Origin: a bacterium
Lineage (GTDB): Bacteria; Desulfobacterota; Desulfocorpusculales; Desulfocorpusculum
Direction: 5' to 3'
Length of the DNA: 64,000 nucleotides
NCBI GenBank assembly: GCA_037481695.1
Contig: JBBFLE010000009.1
Span: 87,338 to 151,337, forward strand
Below the pieces are notes generated by a model. The model was not told where the DNA came from, searched no databases, and saw only the letters and a program-made list of their open reading frames with translations. Positions 17,425 to 25,517 of this stretch are shown here, one piece after another. Every line of letters begins with the position of its first letter. Position 1 is the first letter of the stretch. The translations under genes were made by a program, and so were the position numbers.

Positions 17425-17922
17425 CTAAAATTGGACTCTCACGCCCCCCGGATGCTCAACAGAGGCCAAGACCACCTGTCTGGAAGAGGTATTCAGAACC
17501 CTAATCTTTTGGCCTGATCCCCCCTCCTCCAGAGCCTCTCCAGGAGCCACTATCTTGAGACCGCCCTTTTCCAGCAAGATCTCCACCTTCTGACCCTTGC
17601 GCACAATGGGCTCGGGCTTGAACTGGTCCAAGCGAAGCACGCTGCCCGCCTGAAGACTCCTTACAGCCCTCATGCCCATCAACACAGAGGGGTCTTCCAC
17701 CGCTCCTGCTGGTTGCACTCCAGCGCCCAGGGGTTTCTTGACAACATCTCCAGGCCCCAGCACTCCACCCTTGGGAATGGAACGGGAAAGAACCCATACC
17801 CCGTGGGATTGCCCTTCATTGCTCCTTTGGGCTCCTGTCCAGGCCATGGAGGGCCACAATAGGCAAAAGACCATTAATGTCAACGCTAAGCTACAGGCAG
17901 TTTCCTTAAAGGCTTTAGCCAT
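17425..17922 (-). CDS. flgA: FlgA, P-ring assembly chaperone
   Basis: A 165-residue periplasmic chaperone for FlgI. It has an N-terminal signal segment (SLALTLMVFCLLWPSMAW), then an SAF-type fold: VLSRSIPKGGVLGPGDVVKK, MRAVRSLQAGSVLRLDQFKP, followed by VRKGQKVEILLEKGGLKIV and an RVLNTSSRQVV segment. Shorter than E. coli FlgA but with all the C-terminal elements. Lies between flgG and flgH. Confidence 0.92.
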   Translation of the reverse strand: MAKAFKETACSLALTLMVFCLLWPSMAWTGAQRSNEGQSHGVWVLSRSIPKGGVLGPGDVVKKPLGAGVQPAGAVEDPSVLMGMRAVRSLQAGSVLRLDQFKPEPIVRKGQKVEILLEKGGLKIVAPGEALEEGGSGQKIRVLNTSSRQVVLASVEHPGGVRVQF

Positions 17923-17944
17923 GATCCCCTCCCCGGGTCCTTCT

Positions 17945-18733
17945 CTACCTCTTTAGGTTGTTGACCATCTGAAGCATGTCATCTGAGGTTTGAATGGCCT
18001 TGGAGTTTATCTCATAGGCCCTTTGGGCCACGATCATGGCCACCATCTCCTCCACGATGTTCACGTTGGACATCTCGAGAAAACCCTGTGCCAGCGTTCC
18101 TAGACCCTGGTCTCCTGGAGTCCCCTCCACAGGATCTCCGGAAGAATCTGTGGGCATGAAGGCATTGCGGCCCACCGCGAACAGGCCAGGGGGATTGGGG
18201 AAACGTGTGAGGGTTATGCGGCCTACCTCGGAGAAACCGTTTTGACCTGGCCGCATGACAGAAACTGTCCCGTCGGCCCCCACGGAAATGGCCGTGGCAT
18301 CTTGGGGAATGGTTATACCAGGCTCCAGCCTGTAACCTTCAGAGGTGACCACCTCTCCCTGGGCATTCAGTTTGAAGGCTCCATCTCGGGTATAGGCAGT
18401 TTCCCCTGAGGGCAGAACTATCTTGAAAAAACCCTGGCCTTCGATGGCCATGTCCAATTCATTTCTGGTGAGCTGAAAATCACCCTGGCCAAAAAGCTTG
18501 TGCACGGCAACAGGCCTGGTTCCAAGTCCCACCTGAAAGCCTGTGGGAAGCTGGCTTTGAGCAGAGGAGGCGGCCCCAGGATAGCTCAGGGACTGGTAAA
18601 GCAAGTCCTGAAAATTCACCTTGCTCTTCTTGAAGCCTGTAGTGTTGGCATTGGCCAGGTTATTGGATATGACATCTATCTGAAGCTGCTGGGCTTCCAT
18701 ACCCGAAGCCGCTGTCCAAAGAGATCTAAGCAT
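17945..18733 (-). CDS. flgG: FlgG, distal rod protein
   Basis: Distal rod subunit, 262 residues, the expected length. It starts [20 protein letters not shown], with the rod/hook motif [20 protein letters not shown]. The C-terminus carries [20 protein letters not shown] and [20 protein letters not shown]. It follows flgF after a 135-bp gap in which no promoter was seen. Confidence 0.97.
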   Translation of the reverse strand: MLRSLWTAASGMEAQQLQIDVISNNLANANTTGFKKSKVNFQDLLYQSLSYPGAASSAQSQLPTGFQVGLGTRPVAVHKLFGQGDFQLTRNELDMAIEGQGFFKIVLPSGETAYTRDGAFKLNAQGEVVTSEGYRLEPGITIPQDATAISVGADGTVSVMRPGQNGFSEVGRITLTRFPNPPGLFAVGRNAFMPTDSSGDPVEGTPGDQGLGTLAQGFLEMSNVNIVEEMVAMIVAQRAYEINSKAIQTSDDMLQMVNNLKR

Positions 18734-18868
18734 TGGAACCTCCTTCTCGATCCAGTCGGTGACTCATCAACAAGAGATGATCACGGCTCAACTGATGAAC
18801 TCCTTAAAAATGGCTTGCTCTTCTTTCTCCTTTTGAGTGCTCCAGGCAGCCTGGGGCCTTCATCCGGG

Positions 18869-19588
18869 CTAGGCGGTTCTGCTCAGTTCCTGCACTGCCT
18901 TCTCTCCCAGCCTGTCTAAGGTCTGGACCATTCTCTGATTCATCTCAAAGGCACGAATGGCCTCTATCATCTGCACCATGCACTTGATGGAATTCACGTT
19001 GGACATCTCCAGGTGGGCCGGTAAGACCTCCACCTTGGCCATCTCCTCCATTGAAACCCCCTCGGGGACCCCATAGAGCCCATCTCCCAAAGGGGTTAGC
19101 TTTTGTGGCTCTGTAACTCTCACCACCTTGAGCTTGCCCAGGACCGAATTTCCTGATGACACATTTCCTTCCTGGTTGATGCTCAGGCTGCCCCCGGCCG
19201 ATACGATCTGGCCGTTTTGACCCAGCACTGCCATGCCCCTTAGCACCAGCTTGCCTTCCCCATTCATTGAAAAACGCCCGTCACGAGTCAACCTGATGCC
19301 ATCAGGTGCCTCCACCACAAAGAAACCTTCCTGTGCCAGCGCCACATCCAGAGGTTCTCCTGTGTAGTGGATCTCACCTGGTGAAAAATCAGTGCGCCTC
19401 TCCACCAGTCTCACGTGGCTGGGGGCATCCGGGCCCAGCCCTGGAATTTCCAGGGGGCGCTCCTCCAAGACCACCTCCCCCATCTTGAAGCCTACGGTGT
19501 TGGCATTGGCCAGATTGTGGGCCAGCACATCCATCCTTTCCTGCCTGACCGCCATGCCTGAGGCCGCAACATAAAGTTCTGCAAACAT
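18869..19588 (-). CDS. flgF: FlgF, proximal rod protein
   Basis: Rod protein of 239 residues: MFAELYVAASGMAVRQERMD, HNLANANTVGFKMGEVVLEE, and a C-terminal LEMSNVNSIKCMVQMIEAIR. ATG 19588 is preferred over a TTG two codons earlier because AAGGAG is seven bases upstream of the ATG. First gene of the flgFGAHIJ-flgMNKL run, with a sigma-54 element about 70 bases upstream. Confidence 0.94.
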   Translation of the reverse strand: MFAELYVAASGMAVRQERMDVLAHNLANANTVGFKMGEVVLEERPLEIPGLGPDAPSHVRLVERRTDFSPGEIHYTGEPLDVALAQEGFFVVEAPDGIRLTRDGRFSMNGEGKLVLRGMAVLGQNGQIVSAGGSLSINQEGNVSSGNSVLGKLKVVRVTEPQKLTPLGDGLYGVPEGVSMEEMAKVEVLPAHLEMSNVNSIKCMVQMIEAIRAFEMNQRMVQTLDRLGEKAVQELSRTA

Positions 19589-19658
19589 CCTCAACTCCTT
19601 TGGGAACCAGCCTGGGTCAGAACATGACTTCTAACCCATTGGGTCGAACTCTCTTTTT

Positions 19659-19673
19659 GCAACTCCCATACCA
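19659..19673 (-). promoter_or_regulatory. Sigma-54 promoter of the flgF operon
   Basis: Minus strand TGGTAT-GGGAG-TTGC: -24 GG and -12 GC at the right spacing, with T for C in the -24 element. The predicted start is near 19647, about 60 bases before the flgF ATG. Confidence 0.6.
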
Positions 19674-19741
19674 ATCCCATCCCTGGGCCCAGGCCCTTTG
19701 TGCCTTGCATCACGCACAACCTGGCTGAAGGCCCTGAATGT

Positions 19742-20065
19742 TCAACCGGCATTTCCTTCCCCAGGGTAGGCATTTTTCTCCCTCACCCTGTACACAAAGG
19801 CCAAAACCTCTGCCACGGCCCTGTAAAGCACCGGAGGTATCTCCTGATTCAGATCCAGCTCTGCCAGAAGCCCCACCAGGCAAGGATCTTCCTGGATGGG
19901 GATATTGTTGGCCCTGGCTATCTGGATTATCTTCTTTGCTATTTCCCCCCTGCCCTTAGCCAAAACCCTCGGAGCGGGATCCACTCCCCTGCGATAGCCC
20001 AAGGCCACGGCTTTGAGAAGTCTTTCCCCCAGGGAGGATTGCAAAGGCTGATCCTGATGGCTCAT
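19742..20065 (-). CDS. FhlB-like protein (homologue of the FlhB cytoplasmic domain)
   Basis: A 107-residue protein matching only the C-terminal cytoplasmic part of FlhB: KAVALGYRRGVDPAPRVLAK, KKIIQIARANNIPIQEDPCL, and IPPVLYRAVAEVLAFVYRVR. It has no transmembrane part and no NPTH-type cleavage motif. Such proteins (YlqH in Bacillus, FhlB) can partly replace the FlhB C-terminus. The ATG at 20065 overlaps the preceding FliK-like gene as ATGA, the same pairing as ylqG-ylqH. Confidence 0.87.
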   Translation of the reverse strand: MSHQDQPLQSSLGERLLKAVALGYRRGVDPAPRVLAKGRGEIAKKIIQIARANNIPIQEDPCLVGLLAELDLNQEIPPVLYRAVAEVLAFVYRVREKNAYPGEGNAG

Positions 20066-21120
20066 GCCACAACACCCAAGAGCTGCTCTGGTAGCTCCAG
20101 CTCCTGCTCGCACCACTCCCTGCTGTCCTCCAGAGTTTCCAGGGTGCATTCCACTGCAGAGGGCCAAATCCCCCTTAGCCCTTCCACCAAGGAGTCCATC
20201 TGAGTCTGGAGTCTCACGCGCAGATCCTCTCTGGAGACCTTGAGCTGGCAGCCCAGAAGGCTTCCCAAAAGGTAGATCCTGGCCAGAATCCTACCCATGT
20301 CCTCCATTTCCAAGCGCAAGGTGATGGACCATCCCCTCTTCATAAGGCCGTCTTTGTCGCGCACCCATCTGCCTATTCTCATGTCCCCCCAGCTCTTGGG
20401 AGGCATCCACCAGGGGGGAAGACTAAGAACCATCTGAGGACTCTCGTGCTCCTGACCCAAAAGGCACAAGCACTGTGCTGCCTGCAGCAGATCCAGCATG
20501 CGACCTAGGCCTCCCTGCCTGAGGCCAGAATCTTTCAAAGAATCCATGGCCTTCAACACATCAGCTTTCAAATCCGGGAGGATGGAACCTTTCTCAGCCT
20601 TTCCCAAGACCAGGTCTCTAAGCTTGGCCTCCAGGAATATACCGCTGGCCCGTATGAGCCTGCCTAGGTCCCAGTGTCTGCTTTCCCAGGGAGGCAGATC
20701 TCCCAAAACAGCTCTTGCGAATCCAGCCTTCATTCCAGAGCCGGCATTTTCCATTTCCTCCTGAGTCTCCATCAGGGTATAGGCAAGCAGTTCCCAGCTC
20801 ATGAATGACAGGCCCTTTTTCAGGCATGCAGCCCACAAGCTCTGGTAATCCGTTTGAGATGCTCCCACACAGCGAAGCACAAGCTCGGGTCTTAGAGTCT
20901 GCACCTGCAGGCTCAGAATCTGGCCAGGCTGCACCTGCACGGAGGACTTGGCCCAAAGCTCCTGCCCCTCTATCTCCACAAGAAATCTGCCATCAGAGCC
21001 TTGTGCCAAGACAATTGCCTGCACCATGCGTCCCACCCAAAGCTGCAGCCCCTGTGTTCTGCCACCCGTTGCCGAAGCAGCAAGCACAAGACCTGGAGCC
21101 TGAGTGCTTTCCACCCTCAT
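20062..21120 (-). CDS. FliK-like / YlqG-like hypothetical flagellar protein
   Basis: A 352-residue protein. The C-terminal region (about 265-335: GWSITLRLEMEDMGRILARI, then VSREDLRVRLQTQMDSLVEG with LRG and AVECTL) resembles the Flg_hook domain of FliK, while residues 25-85 look like a beta-rich OB-type segment (FLVEIEGQELWA, QPGQILSLQVQTL). It is coupled by 4-bp overlaps to both neighbours and pairs with the FhlB-like gene, as ylqG does with ylqH. A substrate-switch or export accessory role is inferred. A true fliK exists separately at 35.4 kb. Confidence 0.6.
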   Translation of the reverse strand: MRVESTQAPGLVLAASATGGRTQGLQLWVGRMVQAIVLAQGSDGRFLVEIEGQELWAKSSVQVQPGQILSLQVQTLRPELVLRCVGASQTDYQSLWAACLKKGLSFMSWELLAYTLMETQEEMENAGSGMKAGFARAVLGDLPPWESRHWDLGRLIRASGIFLEAKLRDLVLGKAEKGSILPDLKADVLKAMDSLKDSGLRQGGLGRMLDLLQAAQCLCLLGQEHESPQMVLSLPPWWMPPKSWGDMRIGRWVRDKDGLMKRGWSITLRLEMEDMGRILARIYLLGSLLGCQLKVSREDLRVRLQTQMDSLVEGLRGIWPSAVECTLETLEDSREWCEQELELPEQLLGVVA

Positions 21121-21587
21121 GCCTGAGCCCTACCCTTGGAGCCCAGATGTTGCATGAGTTGAAGCTCCCCAAGGCCCAAACCACTCTTACGGGCCACTTC
21201 CTCCACCGACAATCCCTGGCGGAGCCACCTGAGGGCAACCTCGTACGAAGATTCGGGGATGGGATTTTCCTCTTGGGCCTTGTGAAGCTTCTCCAGGGTC
21301 TCGCAGGCCCTGATCTCGGCCCTGTCAAGCTCTTCTGCGGCCTCTTTGAGTCTCTGGATCCGGGAGTCCATTCCTTCCATGAGCCCCTTGGCAATGTCCT
21401 GGAACTCCGCGGTACGGGAGTCTATCTCCTTTAGGAGATCCTCATGCATCCTGGAGAAGTTCCTGGAGGAATTACTTGCTTTAAACACGCACAAAAGGAT
21501 CAAACCCCCTGCAACCAGGTCAAAGGCCAACTGCAAAATTGTGATGAGCTTGAGATCCACCCTTTCCCCCTTCCTTTGCTGAGCCAT
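21117..21587 (-). CDS. Membrane-anchored coiled-coil protein, DUF2802/SwrB-like
   Basis: A 156-residue protein with one N-terminal membrane helix (about 13-34, LITILQLAFDLVAGGLILLC), a long coiled coil (about 45-105), and a C-terminal helix-turn-helix-like segment (ALRWLRQGLSVEEVARKSGL, then GELQLMQHL). That layout matches DUF2802 in proteobacteria and SwrB in Bacillus, both found beside flagellar genes. It overlaps its neighbours at both ends (TAATG and ATGA). Function unproven. Confidence 0.6.
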   Translation of the reverse strand: MAQQRKGERVDLKLITILQLAFDLVAGGLILLCVFKASNSSRNFSRMHEDLLKEIDSRTAEFQDIAKGLMEGMDSRIQRLKEAAEELDRAEIRACETLEKLHKAQEENPIPESSYEVALRWLRQGLSVEEVARKSGLGLGELQLMQHLGSKGRAQA

Positions 21588-21784
21588 TAGACCCTGATGT
21601 CTATGTTCTTTTGGGAAGCCTCTTCTTCTTCAGAAAGCTCCTGTTCCATCTCCTCGGGAATCTGGGACTCGCCATGGCCTTGGGGTCTGTGTGCTTTTGC
21701 TGCACGAGCCCTGCTGTTTCCTGTTCTGCCTTGTCCAAGCCTCTCCAGAGGCCCCAGGATGGCAGAAGGTCCGCCGTTTTCCAT
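21587..21784 (-). CDS. Small hypothetical protein in the fliA-flgF region
   Basis: A 65-residue, hydrophilic, Glu-rich protein ending in KNIDIRV. The frame can be opened at TTG 21850, but ATG 21784 has GGAGGTGATC directly upstream, close to a perfect Shine-Dalgarno, so it is taken as the start. The stop overlaps the next ATG (TAATG), so the two are translationally coupled. No family is recognised; the acidic region followed by a short basic tail suggests a small partner protein. Confidence 0.55.
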   Translation of the reverse strand: MENGGPSAILGPLERLGQGRTGNSRARAAKAHRPQGHGESQIPEEMEQELSEEEEASQKNIDIRV

Positions 21785-21871
21785 GATCACCTCCCCCCGG
21801 CCCCCTCCCAGCTGGTTGCGGCCTTGGAAGCATCTCTGAATTGATGGCAAACTGCTTTTCCCCCTGTTGGC

Positions 21872-22597
21872 TCAAAGTATCAAGTATTGAAGAAACCTGA
21901 TGCCTTCTTTCTTGACCCAGGGCCATCTCAAACTAAGTCTCTGTGCCATGGAAGCCCGAAGCCTGCTTATACCCTGATCTCCCAGGAGCTCCCCTGGATC
22001 CATTTCCCTTATGAGTTCCAAGAGTTCCCTTCTCACTTCCCAGCTCTGCAAGCCAGTTTCCTCCAGCTCCAAAGACAAGGACACCCAAAGACCCGCCCTG
22101 CCCTCCTTGAGAGGCACCACCAAGTCCAAGACCATTTCTTGGGGCCCTTGCTCTGGGGTAGGTACCTCTGGTTGAGGCTTGGATATGGTCCAAAGGAAAG
22201 AAACAAAGGCCAGGCATATCACCACACAAGCCGAAGCTGCCATGAAAAGGGATTTTTCCACAGGGCTCTTCTCTTCCAGGTACAGGCGCACCCCCGCCAA
22301 GCCAAGCCACCTCAGTTTGCCTGACTGGCGCCAGGAAGCCTCGCCTTTGGGAGAGGCCTCTGTTGGGGGCTCATGTGTCTGTTGCTGCTGGGACAAATTC
22401 TCCCCCGAAGGCTCGGAGCTCTCTGGAATCTCCTCCAGAACAGGGGTCTCGGAGTCTTCCTCCTCATGAAGCCCCATCTTGCGCTCCCACTCTTCCAGAG
22501 CCGCCTCATCCATCTGGTCTTCAAAAAGAAGGGCCTCCTCCACTTCCCTGCCCTTTCTCTTCAAGACCTTGGGTTTTTTGGGACTCTCTGCTGACAA
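21872..22597 (-). CDS. FliL-like membrane protein with a long cytoplasmic N-terminus
   Basis: A 241-residue protein: an acidic, low-complexity N-terminal 105 residues, one membrane helix (about 116-137, SLFMAASACVVICLAFVSFL), and a periplasmic domain of about 90 residues. That domain follows the FliL pattern (DLVVPLKEGRAGLWVSLSLE, ELLELIREMDPGELLGDQGI, terminal phenylalanine-rich strand). FliL supports the stator and rotor. This is a distant second copy beside the classical fliL at 32.5 kb. Start TTG 22597, 16 bp after fliA. Confidence 0.55.
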   Translation of the reverse strand: MSAESPKKPKVLKRKGREVEEALLFEDQMDEAALEEWERKMGLHEEEDSETPVLEEIPESSEPSGENLSQQQQTHEPPTEASPKGEASWRQSGKLRWLGLAGVRLYLEEKSPVEKSLFMAASACVVICLAFVSFLWTISKPQPEVPTPEQGPQEMVLDLVVPLKEGRAGLWVSLSLELEETGLQSWEVRRELLELIREMDPGELLGDQGISRLRASMAQRLSLRWPWVKKEGIRFLQYLIL

Positions 22598-22613
22598 GCC
22601 CCTGGCCTCCTTT

Positions 22614-23369
22614 TCAGATCTTCTTCTCCAGGCAAGCCCTAAGTTTCTTAAGGGCCGCAGAGTGGATCTGGCACACCCTGGACTCCGTCACATCCAGGAT
22701 CATTCCGATTTCCTTCATGGTAAGCTCTTCATAGTAGTAAAGCTGGAGCACCAGCTGCTCTTTTTCATTGAGGTGTTTTAGACCATCCAGCACCTTGGAT
22801 CTCAGCTGGCGGTTGCTCAATGACTCGTAAGGATCCGCTTCAGATGTAAGATTGAGTTTTTGCTCCCCGGGCTCCCCTTCCAAGAGATCCTCTATGGACA
22901 TGAAGCCCGATCCCTTTGTCTCCATGAGCATTTGGTGATAGGCTCCCATCTCCAGGCCCAGGAAATCGGCCAGTTCCTCCTCGGTGGGAGAACGCTTGAG
23001 TTTTCCCTCCAGTTTGAATTGAGCTTCTTCGAGCCTCTTGATCTTCTCTCGGGTGGTCCTGGTGGCCCAATCCATGGAACGCAGCTCGTCCAAGATGGCT
23101 CCTCTGATGCGGAACTCCGCATAGGTCTTAAGCTGAGTGCCACGGCTCTCATCGAACTTCTCGAGGGCGTCCAGAAGTCCCAAGATGCCTGCGTGGGTCA
23201 GGTCCTGCACATCCACATAGTGGGGTATTCTTCCCACCAACCTGAGCACCTGATACTTGATGAAGGGAAGAAAGGCCTGGATCTGCTTTTCTCGCTCCGA
23301 GGGCTCTGCCCCGCTATTGGGCTGAGCAGTGGCCTCAGCACTTTCCTTTAAGAGGATCTGTCCTCTCAT
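22614..23369 (-). CDS. fliA: FliA, flagellar sigma factor (sigma-28)
   Basis: A 251-residue sigma factor that transcribes late flagellar genes. Region 2: FLPFIKYQVLRLVGRIPHYV, VQDLTHAGILGLLDALEKFD and TYAEFRIRGAILDELRSMDW. Region 3 follows (about 105-160). Region 4: NEKEQLVLQLYYYEELTMKE and IGMILDVTESRVCQIHSAAL. It is adjacent to flhG. FlgM in the same locus is its antagonist. Its predicted targets here are fliC and motAB. Confidence 0.97.
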   Translation of the reverse strand: MRGQILLKESAEATAQPNSGAEPSEREKQIQAFLPFIKYQVLRLVGRIPHYVDVQDLTHAGILGLLDALEKFDESRGTQLKTYAEFRIRGAILDELRSMDWATRTTREKIKRLEEAQFKLEGKLKRSPTEEELADFLGLEMGAYHQMLMETKGSGFMSIEDLLEGEPGEQKLNLTSEADPYESLSNRQLRSKVLDGLKHLNEKEQLVLQLYYYEELTMKEIGMILDVTESRVCQIHSAALKKLRACLEKKI

Positions 23370-23376
23370 GGCTACC

Positions 23377-24246
23377 TCACGAATAGGGTCCGAACAGTAC
23401 CATTTCCGAACATGAACTCTCCCGTCCCGCTATCTCTCTTAGCCTTGTGCCCACCTGGACAAGATTCATGGAGGCCCGGGCCTCGGGATACAGGTGCACA
23501 AAGGGCTTCTGGCTCCGCACAGATGAGGCCACTGCCGAATCCCAAGGGATCCACCCCAGATCTGTCAGGGAGAACCTGAGGAACCTCTCCACCACCCTGT
23601 TCAGCCCGCAGAAGGTCTCTTGAGCCTCGGCCTCGCTTCGGGCTGTGTTCACCAGGATCCAGAAGTCCCTTCTTCGATAGTGCATGAACATGAGTTTGAT
23701 CATGGCATAGGCATCGGTTATGCTCGTGGGCTCCGGGGTAACAACCACCATGATTCTCTCTGCCATGGCATTGAAATGAAGTACATTGGGAGAAACCCCG
23801 GCTGCGGTATCTATGAGCACCAGGTCATGCTCGTAACGCAGATCGTTTATGCCAGAGTAAAGACTCAGCCTCTGCTCCCTGCTCAGGTGGGTAAGATCCA
23901 GCTGCCCCGAGCCTCCTGGCAATATGCCGATGCCCGAAGGACCCTTGAGAAGCACCTTGTCCAGGCTGCAACGCCCTGCCAGGAAATCCCTTATGGTCCT
24001 CTCGGGTGAAAGCCCAAAGAGCACATCCACATTGGCCAATCCCATGTCCCCGTCCAGAAGCAGCACCCTTGTGCCCATGTCGGAGAGGATACAAGCAAGG
24101 TTTGCCGCCAGGCTTGTCTTTCCGACTCCTCCTTTGCCGCTGGTGACGGCCAGGCTCCTCAAAGGGGAGTTCTTGAGGCCCTCTTGCATGCTGCTGCGAA
24201 AGCGCATCTGTCGAAGTGTGGTACCTTGGTCCCTAACCAAGATCAT
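23377..24246 (-). CDS. flhG: FlhG (FleN), MinD-like ATPase controlling flagellar number
   Basis: A 289-residue ParA/MinD-family ATPase. The deviant Walker A SGKGGVGKTS is at 36-45; LLLDGDMGLANVDVLFGL and VLIDTAAGVSP follow. Residues VTPEPTSITDAYAMIKLMF are typical of FleN/FlhG. In other polar flagellates it restrains FlrA/FleQ and FlhF to keep one flagellum. Placed 7 bp before fliA and after flhF, the usual order. Confidence 0.95.
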   Translation of the reverse strand: MILVRDQGTTLRQMRFRSSMQEGLKNSPLRSLAVTSGKGGVGKTSLAANLACILSDMGTRVLLLDGDMGLANVDVLFGLSPERTIRDFLAGRCSLDKVLLKGPSGIGILPGGSGQLDLTHLSREQRLSLYSGINDLRYEHDLVLIDTAAGVSPNVLHFNAMAERIMVVVTPEPTSITDAYAMIKLMFMHYRRRDFWILVNTARSEAEAQETFCGLNRVVERFLRFSLTDLGWIPWDSAVASSVRSQKPFVHLYPEARASMNLVQVGTRLREIAGRESSCSEMVLFGPYS

Positions 24247-24272
24247 TTCCCATGGCCTCCATCAGATGAGAT

Positions 24273-25517
24273 TCACCCTGCGGCCTGCAATGTCTCGGCC
24301 TCAGGGTAGAACAAAGGCAATCCCCAGAGGGTCCAGCTGGCCATGTCCTGCTTGGTGGCACTTCTGATGTCTTCTGGAACCCTCTGCCCCGTGGTGAAAA
24401 AGGCAAAAGGCAGCCTCATTTGAAGCGATACACTAAAGAGAGCCCCAAAATGGGGGGCCTCGTCCAGCTTGGTGCCTATCAGGCCCACTGGTCTCAAGGA
24501 GATGAACCTCCTCACCGCTCGTTCCAGGGCCGAGGACTCTGTGGTGGCACTCACCAGCAAGAGAGTCTTTACTCTGGTATCCGAACAGAGTATGTCCCTG
24601 AGCTCTCCCATATGAGACCCGTCCATGGGGCTTCTGCCCGCTGTGTCTATCAAGATGATGTCCTTGTCCGAATGGGAATCCAGAACCCTGGGGAGCTCAC
24701 CGGGCTCGAGCACCACTTCCAATGGCACTCCCATTATCCTGGCATAGGTCCTGAGTTGCTCCACGGCCGCTATTCTGTAGGTATCGTTGGTGACCAGGGC
24801 CACCTTTTTGCCTCCATCCAAGGCGCAGCGGGCAGCGATCTTTGCCACGGTGGTGGTCTTTCCTACTCCTGTGGGGCCTATGAGAGCCAGCACAGCAGGG
24901 CCCTTGGAGGGGTCCCTGATGAGGGGATCCTGGGTCTTGGCCAGTCTGCTCAAGAGGCTCTCCACCGTGGGAGAGAAGTTCTCTTCCTCGAGGATTCTTT
25001 GGCCCAGTTCCTGTTCCACCCTCAGGACTATTTGAAGAGCATGGGATTCGCGCATGCCGTTTCGAACCAATTTTAGGAGCATGGCATTGCCCGGAGCAGT
25101 GGACACCTGTGAGTCTCTGATCCTGACATGTTGAACCATCTTGCTGGTCCACCACCTCAGCTCTTCCAGCTCAGATTCCAGCCTGGAGCTCAGCTCCAGG
25201 GCAGGTTGTCTGGCTGCCTCGAACACCTGCGCCATCTCCCTCTTGAGTTCCCCCAGTTCCTCTTTGAGAGACTCCAGAGCCTTGAGCCCAGCCTCCTGCC
25301 CCTTCACCCCTTCAGGGAGAGGCTCTCCACTGCCTGGGCTACCGGGCCCGTCCAAGGCGGCTGTGACCTCTACCATGGGCCTGCCCAGAAGCCCGAAGGC
25401 TCTTTTTCCGTCCACCACCTTTCTGGTGGAGAGGATGACCGCTTGGGGGCCCAGGTCCCTCTTGATGAGGCGAAGGGCTTCCTGCATGTCTATGGCCTTG
25501 TAGGTCTTAACTTTCAT
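24273..25517 (-). CDS. flhF: FlhF, signal-recognition-type GTPase placing the polar flagellum
   Basis: A 414-residue SRP-family GTPase. The N-terminal B domain begins MKVKTYKAIDMQEALRLIKR. The NG domain has G1 GPTGVGKTTT at 214-223, TNDTYRIAAVEQL, IDTAGRSPMD and GTKLDEA. It recruits early flagellar parts to the pole. It overlaps the end of flhA by 11 bp. Confidence 0.96.
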   Translation of the reverse strand: MKVKTYKAIDMQEALRLIKRDLGPQAVILSTRKVVDGKRAFGLLGRPMVEVTAALDGPGSPGSGEPLPEGVKGQEAGLKALESLKEELGELKREMAQVFEAARQPALELSSRLESELEELRWWTSKMVQHVRIRDSQVSTAPGNAMLLKLVRNGMRESHALQIVLRVEQELGQRILEEENFSPTVESLLSRLAKTQDPLIRDPSKGPAVLALIGPTGVGKTTTVAKIAARCALDGGKKVALVTNDTYRIAAVEQLRTYARIMGVPLEVVLEPGELPRVLDSHSDKDIILIDTAGRSPMDGSHMGELRDILCSDTRVKTLLLVSATTESSALERAVRRFISLRPVGLIGTKLDEAPHFGALFSVSLQMRLPFAFFTTGQRVPEDIRSATKQDMASWTLWGLPLFYPEAETLQAAG

